Assembly (NCBI GenBank): GCA_933228675.1
Contig: OW121743.1
Span: 111,161,468-111,225,467, forward strand
Length of the DNA: 64,000 nucleotides
Direction of reading: 5' to 3'
Origin: Stomorhina lunata
Taxonomy: Eukaryota; Arthropoda; Insecta; Diptera; Rhiniidae
The notes under the pieces are model-generated. The model was not told where the DNA came from and ran no database searches. It saw only the letters and a program-made list of their open reading frames with translations. The position numbers and the translations under genes are program-made. Shown here one piece after another: positions 11,862 through 23,704 of the stretch. Position 1 is the stretch's first letter. Each line of letters starts with the position of its first letter.

Positions 11862-12520
11862 CACTGTGTGTAATTTTTTAGGTCATGGAAAAATAACCAC
11901 ATACGGACACCACCACGAGATAGAGGATCAAAAAAAAGAAGACACGTGTCTTTCAGTTTTGTCAAATGTCCTCCCCTTTTTTGTGGGCGGGGCCCTAAAG
12001 ATTTTGGGCCTCTTTGCCTTTTTTGCAAAAAAGTGGTCATCTTCTCAGGCTCATATCTTCCAAACCGTTAGGAATTTCGATTTACTGTTTGAGGCAAAGT
12101 TGTAGCCATTGTCATGAGGAATAAAAATTGTGAACGCATTAAATCAAAAAACGCCATCTTAGAAATCAAAATCGCAAAAAACTTAAAAAAAAAAACGATT
12201 TTTTTTAGGCTTTTTTTACATGTTCAGGTTCATACGTAGCAAACCGTTCAAAATTTAAGAAAATAATATACTACAAAAATGTAGCTAAGACCTCACTTAA
12301 CAACTTTGTAGAACATACAAACATCCTAGGAATGATCCTTAACACAGTAAGGGTAGCGCTAAGGAAACCATAAAAATTAAAAATTTCCCAAAAAAATGAT
12401 ATTTTCAATGCTTATTTTTTTTTACTTCAACAATTAAAAATATAACCATATACAAATACAACTACGTGATAAAAGACAAAAAAGACCATATATTCTAGTT
12501 TTGCCCCAAGTCATGGAGTT
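11862..12520. repeat. Left terminal inverted repeat of the 4.3-kb transposon
   Basis: Reverse complement of about 15510-16149 with scattered differences. Shared landmarks include GACACCACCACGAGATAGAG, GACACGTGTC, GTGGGCGGGGCC and CGTAGCAAACCGTTC. The left copy has about 16 extra bases next to its tip. Confidence 0.85.
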
Positions 12521-12529
12521 TTTTCAGAG

Positions 12530-12830
12530 GCCCCCAAAGATTTGAGGTCTTGGTGTCATTAAAAAAGTAATCATTTTCTCAGGCGCATATTTTGCAAACC
12601 GAGTGGAATTTTCATTTTCTCTTTAAGGCAAAGATATTGTATAACCCTTGTAAAGAACAAAAATTGTGAACACATAAAATGAAAAAAACGTCATTTAAAA
12701 AAATCAATTTTTTTACCTTTTTTCCCATGTTTAAGTCCATACGTAGCAAACCGTTCGAAATTCAAGAAAACAATAAGCTACAAAAATGTACATAAGATCT
12801 AATTAAACAACTTTTTAGAACATTAAATTT
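12530..12830. repeat. Subterminal repeat, diverged copy of part of the left TIR
   Basis: Aligns with 11985-12300 (shared TTCTCAGGC, AAAATTGTGAAC, CCATACGTAGCAAACCGTTC). The left TIR region is therefore built from two diverged direct repeats about 540 bp apart. Confidence 0.65.
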
Positions 12831-13004
12831 CTAATACAAAAATAATTTAATTTCATTTGATTTAATTTCATTTCGTATGTGTAAAATTTTTTTATTTTAA
12901 TTTTTTTTGTTGTTATTTCAACATTAATATACAATGGCATATATCACAAAAATAAGATAAATAAATATGGAAATAAATAAAATAAATAAATATTTGTGTC
13001 ATGT

Positions 13005-14996
13005 TTATAAAGTTGATGGCCCTGGACTTGTAAATAGCACTCTCTTAAGTTGTGGATCCAATTCGTCGTCCGAATCATCCGAATCTGACTCTGATTCAGA
13101 ACTTAGGGTGCGCACGGGTACGTTGCTTCCAGACTGCCCTCCATCATAAGCTTTTTCTTCTTGAAATACTTCATTGACATCATACAGGGTAATCTTGTGG
13201 CTCCACCAACATACCTGAAATAAAAACAAAAATCAAAAAAGGAATACAAAGCAATGCATCAATATATTTGATATTACCTCTCCAAGCAATGCGTCTAGTT
13301 TTTTGCCTTTGTACCGTTTTTCCATGGGCATTGTGGTTTGATGAAACCGTTCTCCTTGCTCATCGGATTCAGTAGACAGTTGCTTCATAAAATCGTCAAA
13401 ATGAAAATGAAGAAAGTGCAGCTTTAATGTCATCGATGCGCCGATTTTCTCAAAATAATACAGCATTTCTTTCACCCATTCTCTTGCTTCCGGCTCAGCG
13501 TCTCGATCCCCTCCCAAGACTCTGGTGCATACACGTTGAAGATAAATCCATGCCATTGAATGATTTTCATCAAGCGCTGACTCAAAATTTGTCTTGAAAA
13601 GCTTTCTAATGTCTGGGCCATTAAGTACTCCTATCAAACGATAAAAAAAGAAACAGAAAAGAAAAGTAAATATACAATAAGGTGGAAAATATAGGATTTA
13701 GTTTACTACAATACATACCTTTCTTAATTTTGTCATCGCTACGCTTTGGGAAAACACTTTTCAAATAGTCAAATGCATTTGGACAATTTATAACAGCCAC
13801 TTCGATGAATTTTTTAACAATTCCCAATTTAATGTGGAGCGGTGGCAGCAAGATATCATGAGTATTGTCAATCAAAGGTGCATTTTTCAGTCTATGTTCT
13901 TTCATTTGTTCCTCCACATTTCCTCTTGGTGTCCACGAATTACATTCGAATTGATTCAGAGATCGCGAATCCCAATTACAACGAAAACAAAAGAATTTGG
14001 GAAAGCCGCCTTTATCAATGATCCCTTGCATAATGTTGATGACCTTCAAATCACAGCAAATCTTCCATTTATTTTCGTAGTATTTGATTTTTTCCATAAT
14101 ATTTTTCAATGTTTCGTAGTTTTCTTCCATGTTGACACCGATTGCTAGCGGAATGCAAGGTTTTCGGTTCGACATATGCAATAACACTGCCTTCAAGCTT
14201 GAAACAGAACTATCAATAAATAATCTCCACTCACTAGCGATGTAGTTTATTCCCATTTTTACCACCAAAGCTTTTATATCGTTGCAGTAAGCGAACGAAT
14301 TGTCATTATGTAGAGTGTAAAAGTTCTGAAATTCAGCTTGCCGTTTCCGGTATGCCGAAGAGTTAACGTTAGCAAGTGTTAATTTTCTTTGCTTTAAAAA
14401 CGCTGTCAAAAATATGGCAAGCCGCTGCGATAATCCCAATATGGCCACAATGAAATCCATTTCCATTTGTGTTATTAGTTGTGGTCCATCTCTTCCTTGT
14501 TGAGGCTCATAATCGGCGTCAAACGGATCTTCATAAGTAACACCACCTTCAGTATTCATTCCTGTAAATTCTGTCCTGAGATCTGTACTTGGTGGCCTTG
14601 GCGGTACAAAATTTTCAGGTGCAAGCACTGGTAGTGTAGCTGTTGCAGTTGCTTTATAAATTTTATTCTTCTCACCATGTCGATTCATTCCACGTGTGTA
14701 ATTTACGTATGCATAGCAAATGTTTACATCATGAGCACCTGGGCGATAAATCCAGTTTACCGGTTTACAATACTTCATACTAAATTTTGCTCCACTCAAC
14801 CATGCCATGAGATTGTTATAGCATTGGCGACACACTATATTAGGTGTGTAATTTTCACTGGTCAAGTCTACTTCGTCGAAAAACAATAGTATATGCTCTT
14901 CTGAATTCGCTAGTTAGAAGATTCTTTTCCATGTTTGTTTTTTCTAATTTGATGACCGCAAACGTAGCAAAATAAATTAATTTTTTCACACTGCAT
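13005..14996 (-). pseudogene. Three-exon transposase-like gene, frameshifted
   Basis: Exons run 14996-13719, 13630-13278 and 13214-13005. The introns (88 and 63 bp) have AAAG|GTATGT, GATAG|, GAGAG|GTAATA and TTTCAG| boundaries and keep the frame. The best start is the ATG at 14996 (MQCEKINLFCYVCGH), which supplies a CxxC; the frame then hits TAG at 14912-14910. A +1-shifted frame resumes (LANSEEHILLFFDEV) with a second CxxC (VCRQC). This frameshift makes the copy probably dead. Further motifs are FIDSS, KICCDLK, a C-x2-C in FFCFRCNWDSR, PPLHIKLG and, in exon 2, DEQGERFHQ; FIDSS, CCDLK and GERFH are plausible D, D, E catalytic residues. The C-terminus is acidic (Ser/Asp/Glu run). I recognise the pattern as a family repeated many times in insect and cnidarian genomes; the catalytic assignment is an inference. 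Confidence 0.75.
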
Positions 14997-15509
14997 ATTG
15001 AAATCGTATAACTTTCACCGCTGAGCTCTCGTTTACGTCGTGTTTTGTAATGCCTCGGTGCGAACATCATATCACTTATATATTGCGTCCAGGGTTTCAT
15101 GATTGTTTCTTGAATGAACGGTTTGCTACCTATGGACCTGGTTAGGTAAAAAATCGATTTTTGGTTTTTTATGGCAAGAGCTGATTTTTTTACTTTTTTA
15201 ATTTTTCCTAAGCGCTACCTAGCCTAAAAAGTAGTTCACTTTTGCGGTTACCAAGGCGCTACCTAAACGATATTGAGGATCATTCATATAATGTTCGTAT
15301 GAATGATTCAAAAAAGTTGTCCAATAAAAATGTATCTTTTCTAGGTGACTGTTTCTTGAATTTTTAACCTGTCCATAACCAGGTAAAAAATCAATTTTTA
15401 AAAATTTTGTGATCTTGAAGATTAATTTTTTATATGTTGAGAATTTTTCTTTTTTATGACAAGAGCTAATTTTTGAATTTTTCACTTTTGTCGTTACTTA
15501 AATGGTGAT

Positions 15510-16149
15510 GAATTGGGCCAAAACTGGAAGATATGGGCTTTCTTGTCTTTCATCACGTAGCGGTATTTGTACTATATATGGTTATATTTTTTTCTTGTTG
15601 AAGTAAAAAAAAAACATTAAAAATAACATTTTTTCGGGAAATTTTTAATTTTTATGGTTACATTAGCGCTACCTTTACTGTGTTAAGGATCATTCCTAGG
15701 ATGTTTGTATGTTCTACAAAGTTTTTAAGTGAAGTCTTAGCTTTATTTTTGTCGTATATTGTTTTCTTAAATTTTGAACGGTTTGCTACGTAGGAGCCTG
15801 AACATGTGAAAAAAGCCTAAAAAAATCGATTTTTTTTAGTTTTTTTGCGATTTTGATATTCAAGATGGCGTTTTTTGATTTTTTGTGTTCACTATTTTTA
15901 TTCCTCATGACAATAGCTACAACTTTGTTTCAAAAAGTAAATCAAAATTCCTAACGGTTTGGAAGATATGAGCCTGAGAAGATGACCACTTTATTGCAAA
16001 AATGACAAAGAGGCCCAAATTTTTAAGGCCCCGCCCACAAAAAAGGGGAGGACATTTGACAAAACTGAAAGACACGTGTCTTCTTTTTTTTGATCCTCTA
16101 TCTCGTGGTGGTGTCCGTATGTGGTTATTTTTTTTCATGTTGCACCGTG
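15510..16149. repeat. Right terminal inverted repeat of the 4.3-kb transposon
   Basis: Inverted partner of 11862-12520. It ends with CACCGTG, directly followed by TTA and the start of the older TATACCC repeat. The region 15100-15480 just inside has further diverged copies of the subterminal motifs (AACGGTTTGCTAC, GCGCTACCTA). Confidence 0.85.
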
Positions 16150-16856
16150 TTATACCCTTCACCATCATAGGTGGAAAGGATATTATAAGTTTGTGCTGAT
16201 GTATGTAACGCATAGAAATATTTGTCTTTCTATGTCACCTTTTAGTATAACAATAGACTTAGAATCACTTTCTGAGTCGATTTAGCGATGTCCGTCCGTC
16301 TGGCTGGCTGGCTGGACACCCATGTAAACCAAACTACAGGTCGCAATTCTAAAGATAATTTGATGAAATTTGGCACAGATCTTTTTTTTTGATAATGGGT
16401 ATTGAAATTGTTCAAAATCGGTCCATTATTTATGGTACCTCCCATAGGTCCCACTTCCTGAAATTGACATATTGGCCACAAATATCAATATTTTTTCATG
16501 AAATTTAAAACAAATACTGCTAATATAAACTAAAATCACTGTACCAAATTTCGGTCCACATTTGACCATAGCTCTCATACAAACTCTTCTGTAAAAACGC
16601 ACTAAATGAGACAAAAAATCACTAAAACGCTCGTAAATCTAAAGATAATGACAATTTTTAGTTTATTTTTTGCACACATAATTTTTGTAACAACTGTATT
16701 CAATTTGCCAATTTTCGGTCCACATTTGACCCTAGCTCTCATATAAGTCCAAATGACGGAAACAGGTTAAATATATAAGTTTGGAGAAAATGTTTGTATG
16801 ATGGCAAAATTTTGCAAATATCTTATATTCTTAAACGAGCAATAATTGTATATATA

Positions 16857-17790
16857 CCCAGCAAAACTTTGGTAACGGCAAGTACTCTGGTATCTGGTTA
16901 CCTTGTAATGACTACAGCATACCCTTCGAATAACTAATAAGTTATTACATAAGTACTTATTTGTAATTAAAATGGTAAGTTGAACTGAATGGCCCGGGTT
17001 CAAATCCCACCAAGAGCAACAATTTTTTTTATTTTTTTTTTATTAAAAATGTATTTTTAAATGATTTTTGAATTTTAAAAACATAAATATTACCTTCTGT
17101 AAAAAAAATTTTGGAAAACTAACTCACGGTAATGAAAAAATACAACTTGGCCTATAAAATTGAAGAATATTCGCACAAGATCGAAGAAAATAGGTTGTAT
17201 CTAAAGGCCATTTAAGTAAGTAAGAGCCAATATTATATAAAAACTTATACAAAAGGGAAGATTTAAATTGTTTAAGTTTTAAAATAATTAAAAAACACTT
17301 CTTCTTTGTTTATAAAATGCATTAAACATTTACAAAAAATCGTATAGAAATATGTTTCCAAAAATTACAACAAAGCAAAAAAGCAGAGAAAAACAAAGTT
17401 ATTGTCACATGATTTTGGATCTAAAAATAAAAATTGTTTATATTAATTATAAGCTGCTAAGTTTTCAACATATGAAGTAGCTCGGTGGAAGAGTCTCCGC
17501 CTAGCAGTCGGAGGGTCTGGGTTCGAGCCCCCATGGGGTCATAAGAAAAAAATTGTATTTCGTTTAAAAATATGTTTTTTAAATAAAACAACAACAAAAA
17601 AGTTGTTGTTGTTGTTGTTGTTGTCTTCCAATTACTTACCCAAGTCATTACATTTCTGCAATTGGTAAGTACTTGCCTCCAATGACATCCCCATGTTAAT
17701 GTAATGACTTAAACAGTGAATGAGTAAGTAGTTCGTGTTCAATAGTTTAACTGTATAACTCATTATTTGGTAATGAAAAGTTTTGCTGGG
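16857..17790 (+). mobile_element. TIR element with tRNA-like modules, copy 1
   Basis: Ends CCCAGCAAAACTTT and AAAGTTTTGCTGGG form the terminal inverted repeat. Flanks are TATA-rich on both sides, so the target duplication cannot be sized here. It is about 95% like 37821-38976, but lacks about 240 bp (junction in AAAATAC/AACTTGG) and has about 26 extra bases near 17240. It contains two perfect pol III B boxes (16997-17007 and 17520-17530) and a GTT run near 17600-17622. It encodes no protein. Confidence 0.8.
17471..17543 (+). ncRNA. tRNA-like module inside the TIR element
   Basis: 73 nt. TATGA pairs with TCATA at the ends, the D stem is GCTC/GAGT, and the anticodon stem TCCG/CGGA carries loop CTAGCAG (an AGC anticodon if read canonically). 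The B box is GGTTCGAGCCC. The T stem is mismatched, so it is tRNA-derived rather than a functional tRNA. The identical module occurs at 38660-38732. Confidence 0.6.
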
Positions 17791-18418
17791 TATATATATA
17801 TATATATATATAGAATGGCTATCTCGAAAACGGCTCTAACGATTTTGATAAAATTTGGACAGTGGGTATCTTTTTTGATGTATAGGTCGAAGAAGAAGGA
17901 ACTTTTACCTCTAAGAGGGTAAAAACGGGTAAAAAGGGGAAAAAATCGAAAACGCTATGTCTCCTAAAGTAATAGGTATAGAAACAAAATTAAAATTACG
18001 TTTTAAACAGCGTTGAAAATAAGCGGACAGGTGTTTGGTACTTTTTTGAAACTATGTCCGATAGGGGGTAAAAAAGGGTGAACATAGTTTTTTTGGCACC
18101 TTTTTAACCCACTCTTATATTTTAAACTAAAGAATATAGAAAGAAACTTGGTACGTATTTGGTACTTTTTTGATTTTGGAGCCAAAATGGGTAAAAAAGG
18201 GATAAAATGATAACTTAACATCTCCAAAGTAATATGAATAGGAACATTATGCATTATGTTAAATGCGTTTTAAAAAAATGTACCGAATTCAATTGGCACC
18301 AAAAAAGTACCAAATATACATATGGAACTTTTAGAAATTAGGGAATAAAAAGGGGGAAAAATTAGTATTATTTTAAACAAATGAATGTTTGTCTGTATGT
18401 ATGTTCTTTATAGAATAG

Positions 18419-19078
18419 TAAACTGTGAATTTGATTGTGTTATGCTCTTTAGCGAAGATGTTGCGGATAAGCCGGCGAAGGTTTTAAAGTTGATAAGACT
18501 AATTTCCGACAGATGGCGCCACTGAAAATTACTAAAAATTAATTAAATCGTAAACTGTACATTTGATCATGCTATGATCTTTAGCAAAGTTGTAGCGCAT
18601 GAGCCGACGAAGGCTTTTTAGTTGGTATGAATAATTTCCGACAGGTGGCGCTACAGAAACTTACTCAAAGTCAATTTAATCGTAATCTGTAAATTTAATC
18701 ATGCTACAATCTTTAGCAAAGTTGTTGCACATGAGCCGACGAAGGTTTCTTAGTTGGTATGAAGAAATTTCGACAGGTGGCGCTACTGAAATTTACTCAA
18801 AGTCAATTTAATCGTATGCTGTACATTTAATCATGCTATAATCTTCAGCAAAGTTGTTACGGATAAGCCGAAGAAGGTTTATTAATTGGAATAAGCAAAG
18901 TCCGACAGGTGGCGCCACAGAAAACTACTCAAAATGAATTAAATCGTAAACTGTGCATTTGATCAGACTATAACCTTTAGCAAAGTTGTTGCGCATGATT
19001 CGACAGAGGTTTCTGTTGATATGAATAATTTCCAAAATTATTCAAAATGAGTTAAACTGTAAACTATGCAAACTATGT
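18419..19078 (+). repeat. Five tandem 132-bp repeats
   Basis: Unit starts (TAAACTGT-like) lie at 18419, 18551, 18683, 18815 and 18947, exactly 132 bp apart. Conserved blocks are CTTTAGCAAAGTTGTTGCGC, GAGCCGACGAAGG and CGACAGGTGGCGC(T/C)AC. The last unit is more decayed. The repeat lies in the long form of the TTATACCC family only. Confidence 0.88.
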
Positions 19079-19341
19079 GTTGGTCGGACAAAATAAATCA
19101 AATAATTCAAAATTAACTGAATATTTCTACAATGTCTTTCCTCTAAATTTATTTTAGCACTTTATAATATAAAATATATAAAAACTTTAAAATTTTCCTC
19201 AAAATGCTTATCATAAAGCTCCGAGCAAGGCTCGGTCTACCAGGTACTTTGTCTTTATACAGGAAAAATAACACCTTTGACCTTAGGGGTGAAGGGTATC
19301 GTATGGTCGGGCTTGACCGACTATAGCGCTTTCTTACTTGT

Positions 19342-20740
19342 TTTTTACCAAAAATTTAATTTTTATTCAAATTTTTATACCAAATGAAGTTTATTTTTAA
19401 AAGACAAATGTCGACAATTTAAAATATTCTTAACAAATTATTTAGTTTTAGGTGTAATTCTAAATAAAACACATTTCTCGATTTGAGTTACATTTTATGT
19501 ACATATCAACAATATTTTTGTTCATTGTATATTTGCCTTAGAGGCTTTACTACCACCATGATTAATTTTAACCATTTTCATTTTACAATAAAGTTCACAA
19601 GAAATTTTATATTATCTGTCAAATGGTAGTAAATAAAACCATAAAAATAGACAACACAAAAAGAAGAAGTTTGTAAAGTAAAAATATGTGTAAATGGGTA
19701 AATTCATGTTTAAGCGGAGATTGAAAATTGAGGTTTTAGATCTTTCTCAAAATTATTGTAAATTTGAAAGAATATTTTAAGTTCTGAAACGAAATTATCT
19801 GGATCCAGAAAATACTCGATTTGATTTACAAAATCAGTTTGAACTCTATAATATGTTTGTAGAAATGCTAGATTTTCTCCGTTTCAATATAGATTTGACT
19901 ATGTACAATATTTACATTTTACCTACGTGAAAACCTAAAGTAGTCCTTATTGTTATTTTTGCTGCTTTTCTTCTGTGTAGTTCTCGTTATTACTATTGTC
20001 ACGAGCATTGTCTTGTAATGTTTGATTATTTTTCCTTTTACATCTTCGTTATAAAGTAATTTTTGTTGTTTCTGTTGGTTGTTGTCTTCTCAAAACGTGT
20101 TAAAAAGGATCCTATGTGGGCCATCACATTTACATATCCTTAACATATTGTATTTAGGTAGAAAACGTGTATGTATGTACGAGAGTTTAAGTAAACTTCT
20201 TAATGTGTTTGACTGGCAGATTTTCTGACTTCAAATAAAATATGTTCTTTAAACTTTATATTGCGTCTGTCTGTGGTATCTGTGTTAGTGTTAGTTTACA
20301 TAAGAATGATGATTTTAGTGCCATTTATTTGTTGATTTTTTTTTGGTTTGAAATGTCTATAAGCAGAATCGTGTTAAGGTTTTTATTATATCTATTTGTT
20401 TGGTTTTATATGTTAAAGTTTTTTTTAAAGGATTTTTCTTAAGGCAAGAAAGGATGTATGTGTAATGTTAACAATGACCAGAAGGGATTGCGGAATAAGA
20501 ATATTAAATAAATAGAGAAGATAACTATAATAAATAGAAGTCATAGATTTATTTAAAGTTTAACTTGTAGATGAAAAGGATAGATTAACTTTTATAAAAG
20601 AGTCCCTAAATAAAAAATTTAAATATATAACGTGCACAGGGGTTTAACAAATGAAATGAAAAATTTTGTTTCAAAATTTTGCCAAATATTTTTCATAGAA
20701 AGATTAACAAAGAATCAGTAATTTCGAAATATTTCATAAA
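19342..20740. other. AT-rich DNA, no gene seen
   Basis: No supported gene. A 66-aa open frame at 20242-20442 (+) is hydrophobic and Phe-rich, as expected by chance in T-rich DNA, and has no splice or homology support. Confidence 0.5.
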
Positions 20741-23700
20741 AAAGTAAATTTTCGATTACATTAACTTTTTAAAAATTTCCTATAAAAAGTAAATTTTTTA
20801 AAAATTTCCTATAAAAAGTAAATTTTTTAAAAATTTCCTATAAAAAGTAAATTTTTGAAAAATTTACTATAAAAAGTAAATTTTTTAAAAATTTACTATA
20901 ACAACTAAATTTTTTAAAAATTTACTATAAAAAGTAAATTAATGAAAAATTTACTATAAAAAGTAAATTTTTGAAAAATTTCCTATAAAATGTAATTTTT
21001 TGAAAAATTTCCTATAAAAAGTAAATTTTTGAAAAATTTACTATAAAAAGTAAATTTTTGAAAAATTTCCTATAAAAAGTAAATTTTTGAAAAATTTCCT
21101 ATAAAAAGTAAATTTTTGAAAAATTTTCTATAAAAAGTAAATTTTTGAAAAATTTCCTATAAAAAGTAAATTTTTGAAAAATTTCCTATAAAAAGTAAAT
21201 TTTTGAAAAATTTCCTATAAAAAGTAAATTTTTGAAAAATTTCCTATAAAAAGTAAATTTTTGAAAAATTTCCTATAAAAAGTAAATTTTTGAAAAATTT
21301 CCTATAAAAAGTAAATTTTTGAAAAATTTCCTATAAAAAGTAAATTTTTGAAAAATTTCCTATAAAAAGTAAATTTTTGAAAAATTTCCTATAAAAAGTA
21401 AATTTTTGAAAAATTTCCTATAAAAAGTAAATTTTTGAAAAATTTTCTATAAAAAGTAAATTTTTGAAAAATTTCCTATAAAAAGTAAATTTTTGAAAAA
21501 TTTCCTATAAAAAGTAAATTTTTGAAAAATTTCCTATAAAAAGTAAATTTTTGAAAAATTTACTATAAAAAGTAAATTTTTGAAAAATTTCCTATAAAAA
21601 GTAAATTTTTGAAAAATTTACTATAAAAAGTAAATTTTTGAAAAATTTCCTATAAAAAGTAAATTTTTGAAAAATTTACTATAAAAAGTAAATTTTTGAA
21701 AAATTTGCTATAAAAAGTAAATTTTTGAAAAATTTCCTATAAAAAGTAAATTTTTGAAAAATTTCCTATAAAAAGTAAATTTTTGAAAAATTTCCTATAA
21801 AAAGTAAATTTTTGAAAAATTTACTATAAAAAGTAAATTTTTGAAAAATTTCCTATAAAAAGTAAATTTTTTAAAAATTTACTATAACAACTAAATTTTT
21901 TAAAAATTTACTATAAAAAGTAAATTAATGAAAAATTTACTATAAAAAGTAAATTTTTGAAAAATTTCCTATAAAAAGTAAATTTTTGAAAAATTTTCTA
22001 TAAAAAGTAAATTTTTGAAAAATTTCCTATAAAAAGTAAATTTTTGAAAAATTTCCTATAAAAAGTAAATTTTTGAAAAATTTCCTATAAAAAGTAAATT
22101 TTTGAAAAATTTACTATAAAAAGTAAATTTTTGAAAAATTTCCTATAAAAAGTAAATTTTTGAAAAATTTACTATAAAAAGTAAATTTTTGAAAAATTTG
22201 CTATAAAAAGTAAATTTTTGAAAAATTTCCTATAAAAAGTAAATTTTTGAAAAATTTCCTATAAAAAGTAAATTTTTGAAAAATTTCCTATAAAAAGTAA
22301 ATTTTTGAAAAATTTACTATAAAAAGTAAATTTTTGAAAAATTTACTATAAAAAGTAAATTTTTGAAAAATTTACTATAAAAAGTAAATTTTTGAAAAAT
22401 TTACTATAAAAAGTAAATTTTTGAAAAATTTACTATAAAAAGTAAATTTTTGAAAAATTTACTATAAAAAGTAAATTTTTGAAAAATTTACTATAAAAAG
22501 AAAATTTTTGAAAAATTTAAAGTAAATTTTTGAAAAATTTAAAGTAAATTTTTGAAAAATTTCCCATAAAACGTAAATTTTTGAAAAATTTCCTATAAAA
22601 AGTAAATTTTTTAAAAATTTCCTATAAAAAGTAAATTTTTGAAAAATTTACTATAAAAAGTAAATTTTTGAAAAATTTACTATAAAAAGTAAATTTTTGG
22701 AAAATTTGCTATAAAAAGTAAATTTTTGGAAAATTTGCTATAAAAAAGTAAATTTTTGAAAAATTTACTATAAAAAGTAAATTTTTGAAAAATTTACTAT
22801 AAAAAGTAAATTTTTGAAAAATTTACTATAAAAAGTAAATTTTTGAAAAATTTACTATAAAAAGTAAATTTTTGAAAAATTTACTATAAAAAGTAAATTT
22901 TTGAAAAATTTACTATAAAAAGTAAATTTTTGAAAAATTTACTATAAAAAGTAAATTTTTGAAAAATTTACTATAAAAAGTAAATTTTTGAAAAATTTAC
23001 TATAAAAAGTAAATTTTTGAAAAATTTCCTATAAAAAGTAAATTTTTGAAAAATTTCCTATAAAAAGAAATTTTTGAAAAATTTCCTATAAAAAGTAAAT
23101 TTTTGAAAAATTTCCTATAAAAAGTAAATTTTTGAAAAATTTCCTATAAAAAGTAAATTTTTGAAAAATTTCCTATAAAAAGTAAATTTTTGAAAAATTT
23201 CCTATAAAAAGTAAATTTTTGAAAAATTTCCTATAAAAAGTAAATTTTTGAAAAATTTCCTATAAAAAGTAAATTTTTGAAAAATTTCCTATAAAAAGTA
23301 AATTTTTGAAAAATTTCCTATAAAAAGTAAATTTTTGAAAAATTTACTATAAAAAGTAAATTTTTGAAAAATTTCCTATAAAAAGTAAATTTTTGAAAAA
23401 TTTCCTATAAAAAGTAAATTTTTGAAAAATTTCCTATAAAAAGTAAATTTTTGAAAAATTTCCTATAAAAAATAAATTTTTGAAAAATTTTCTATAAAAA
23501 ATAAATTTGTGAAAAAATTTCTATAAAAAATAAATTTGTGAAAAAATTTCTATAAAAAGTAAATTTTTGAAAAATTTACTATAAAAAGTAAATTTTTGAA
23601 AAACTTACTAAAAAAAGTAAATTTTTGAAAAATTTGATAAAAAAAAGTAAATTTTTGAAAAATTTGCTATAAAAAGTAAATTTTTGAAAAATTTACTTTC
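20741..23700 (-). repeat. 29-bp AT satellite, about 100 units, inverted copy of the 6-kb array
   Basis: The unit CCTATAAAAAGTAAA followed by TTTTTGAAAAATTT is the exact reverse complement of the unit at 6065-7790. Sub-variants alternate (TTTCCTAT, TTTACTAT, TTTGCTAT). Higher-order copying is visible: ACAACTAAAT at 20901 and 21887 is 986 bp apart (34 units), and TTTGCTAT at 21707 and 22200 is 493 bp apart (17 units). The edges are more diverged than the centre. Confidence 0.95.
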
Positions 23701-23704
23701 TTTT

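Larger units (their letters stand above)
11862..16149 (-). mobile_element. 4.3-kb DNA transposon with TIRs of about 650 bp
   Basis: Ends read CACTGTG (left) and, reverse complemented, CACGGTG (right). Imperfect terminal inverted repeats extend to about 12520 and 15510. A direct TTA lies on both sides (11859-11861 and 16150-16152). Removing the element restores TTCCTTAATTATACCCTTC, the start of the older repeat at 16150. It carries one spliced transposase-like gene on the minus strand. The superfamily is not settled: the CACTG end with a 3-bp TSD would fit a CACTA-like element, and TTA alone would fit Harbinger-like target choice. Confidence 0.8.
16150..19341 (+). mobile_element. TTATACCC repeat family, long copy
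   Basis: Begins TTATACCCTTCACCATCATA and ends with GGTGAAGGGTATCGTATGG, a GTCGG/CCGAC hairpin and TTCTTACTTG. The first 700 bp align with the copy at 29854-31066. It then carries about 1.4 kb absent from that copy, including five 132-bp repeats. A 934-bp TIR element is inserted at 16857. No protein frame is intact. Start and end contain inverted ATACCCTTCACCA/TGGTGAAGGGTAT. The class is unclear; the 3' hairpin is suggestive of a Helitron but the terminal CTRR is not evident. Confidence 0.65.

Noticed and set aside
14855..15100. 81-aa frame starting at 15100 as the transposase N-terminus
   Set aside because: The frame beginning at the ATG at 14996 gives the CxxC motif expected for the family; the 81-aa frame gives no recognisable sequence.
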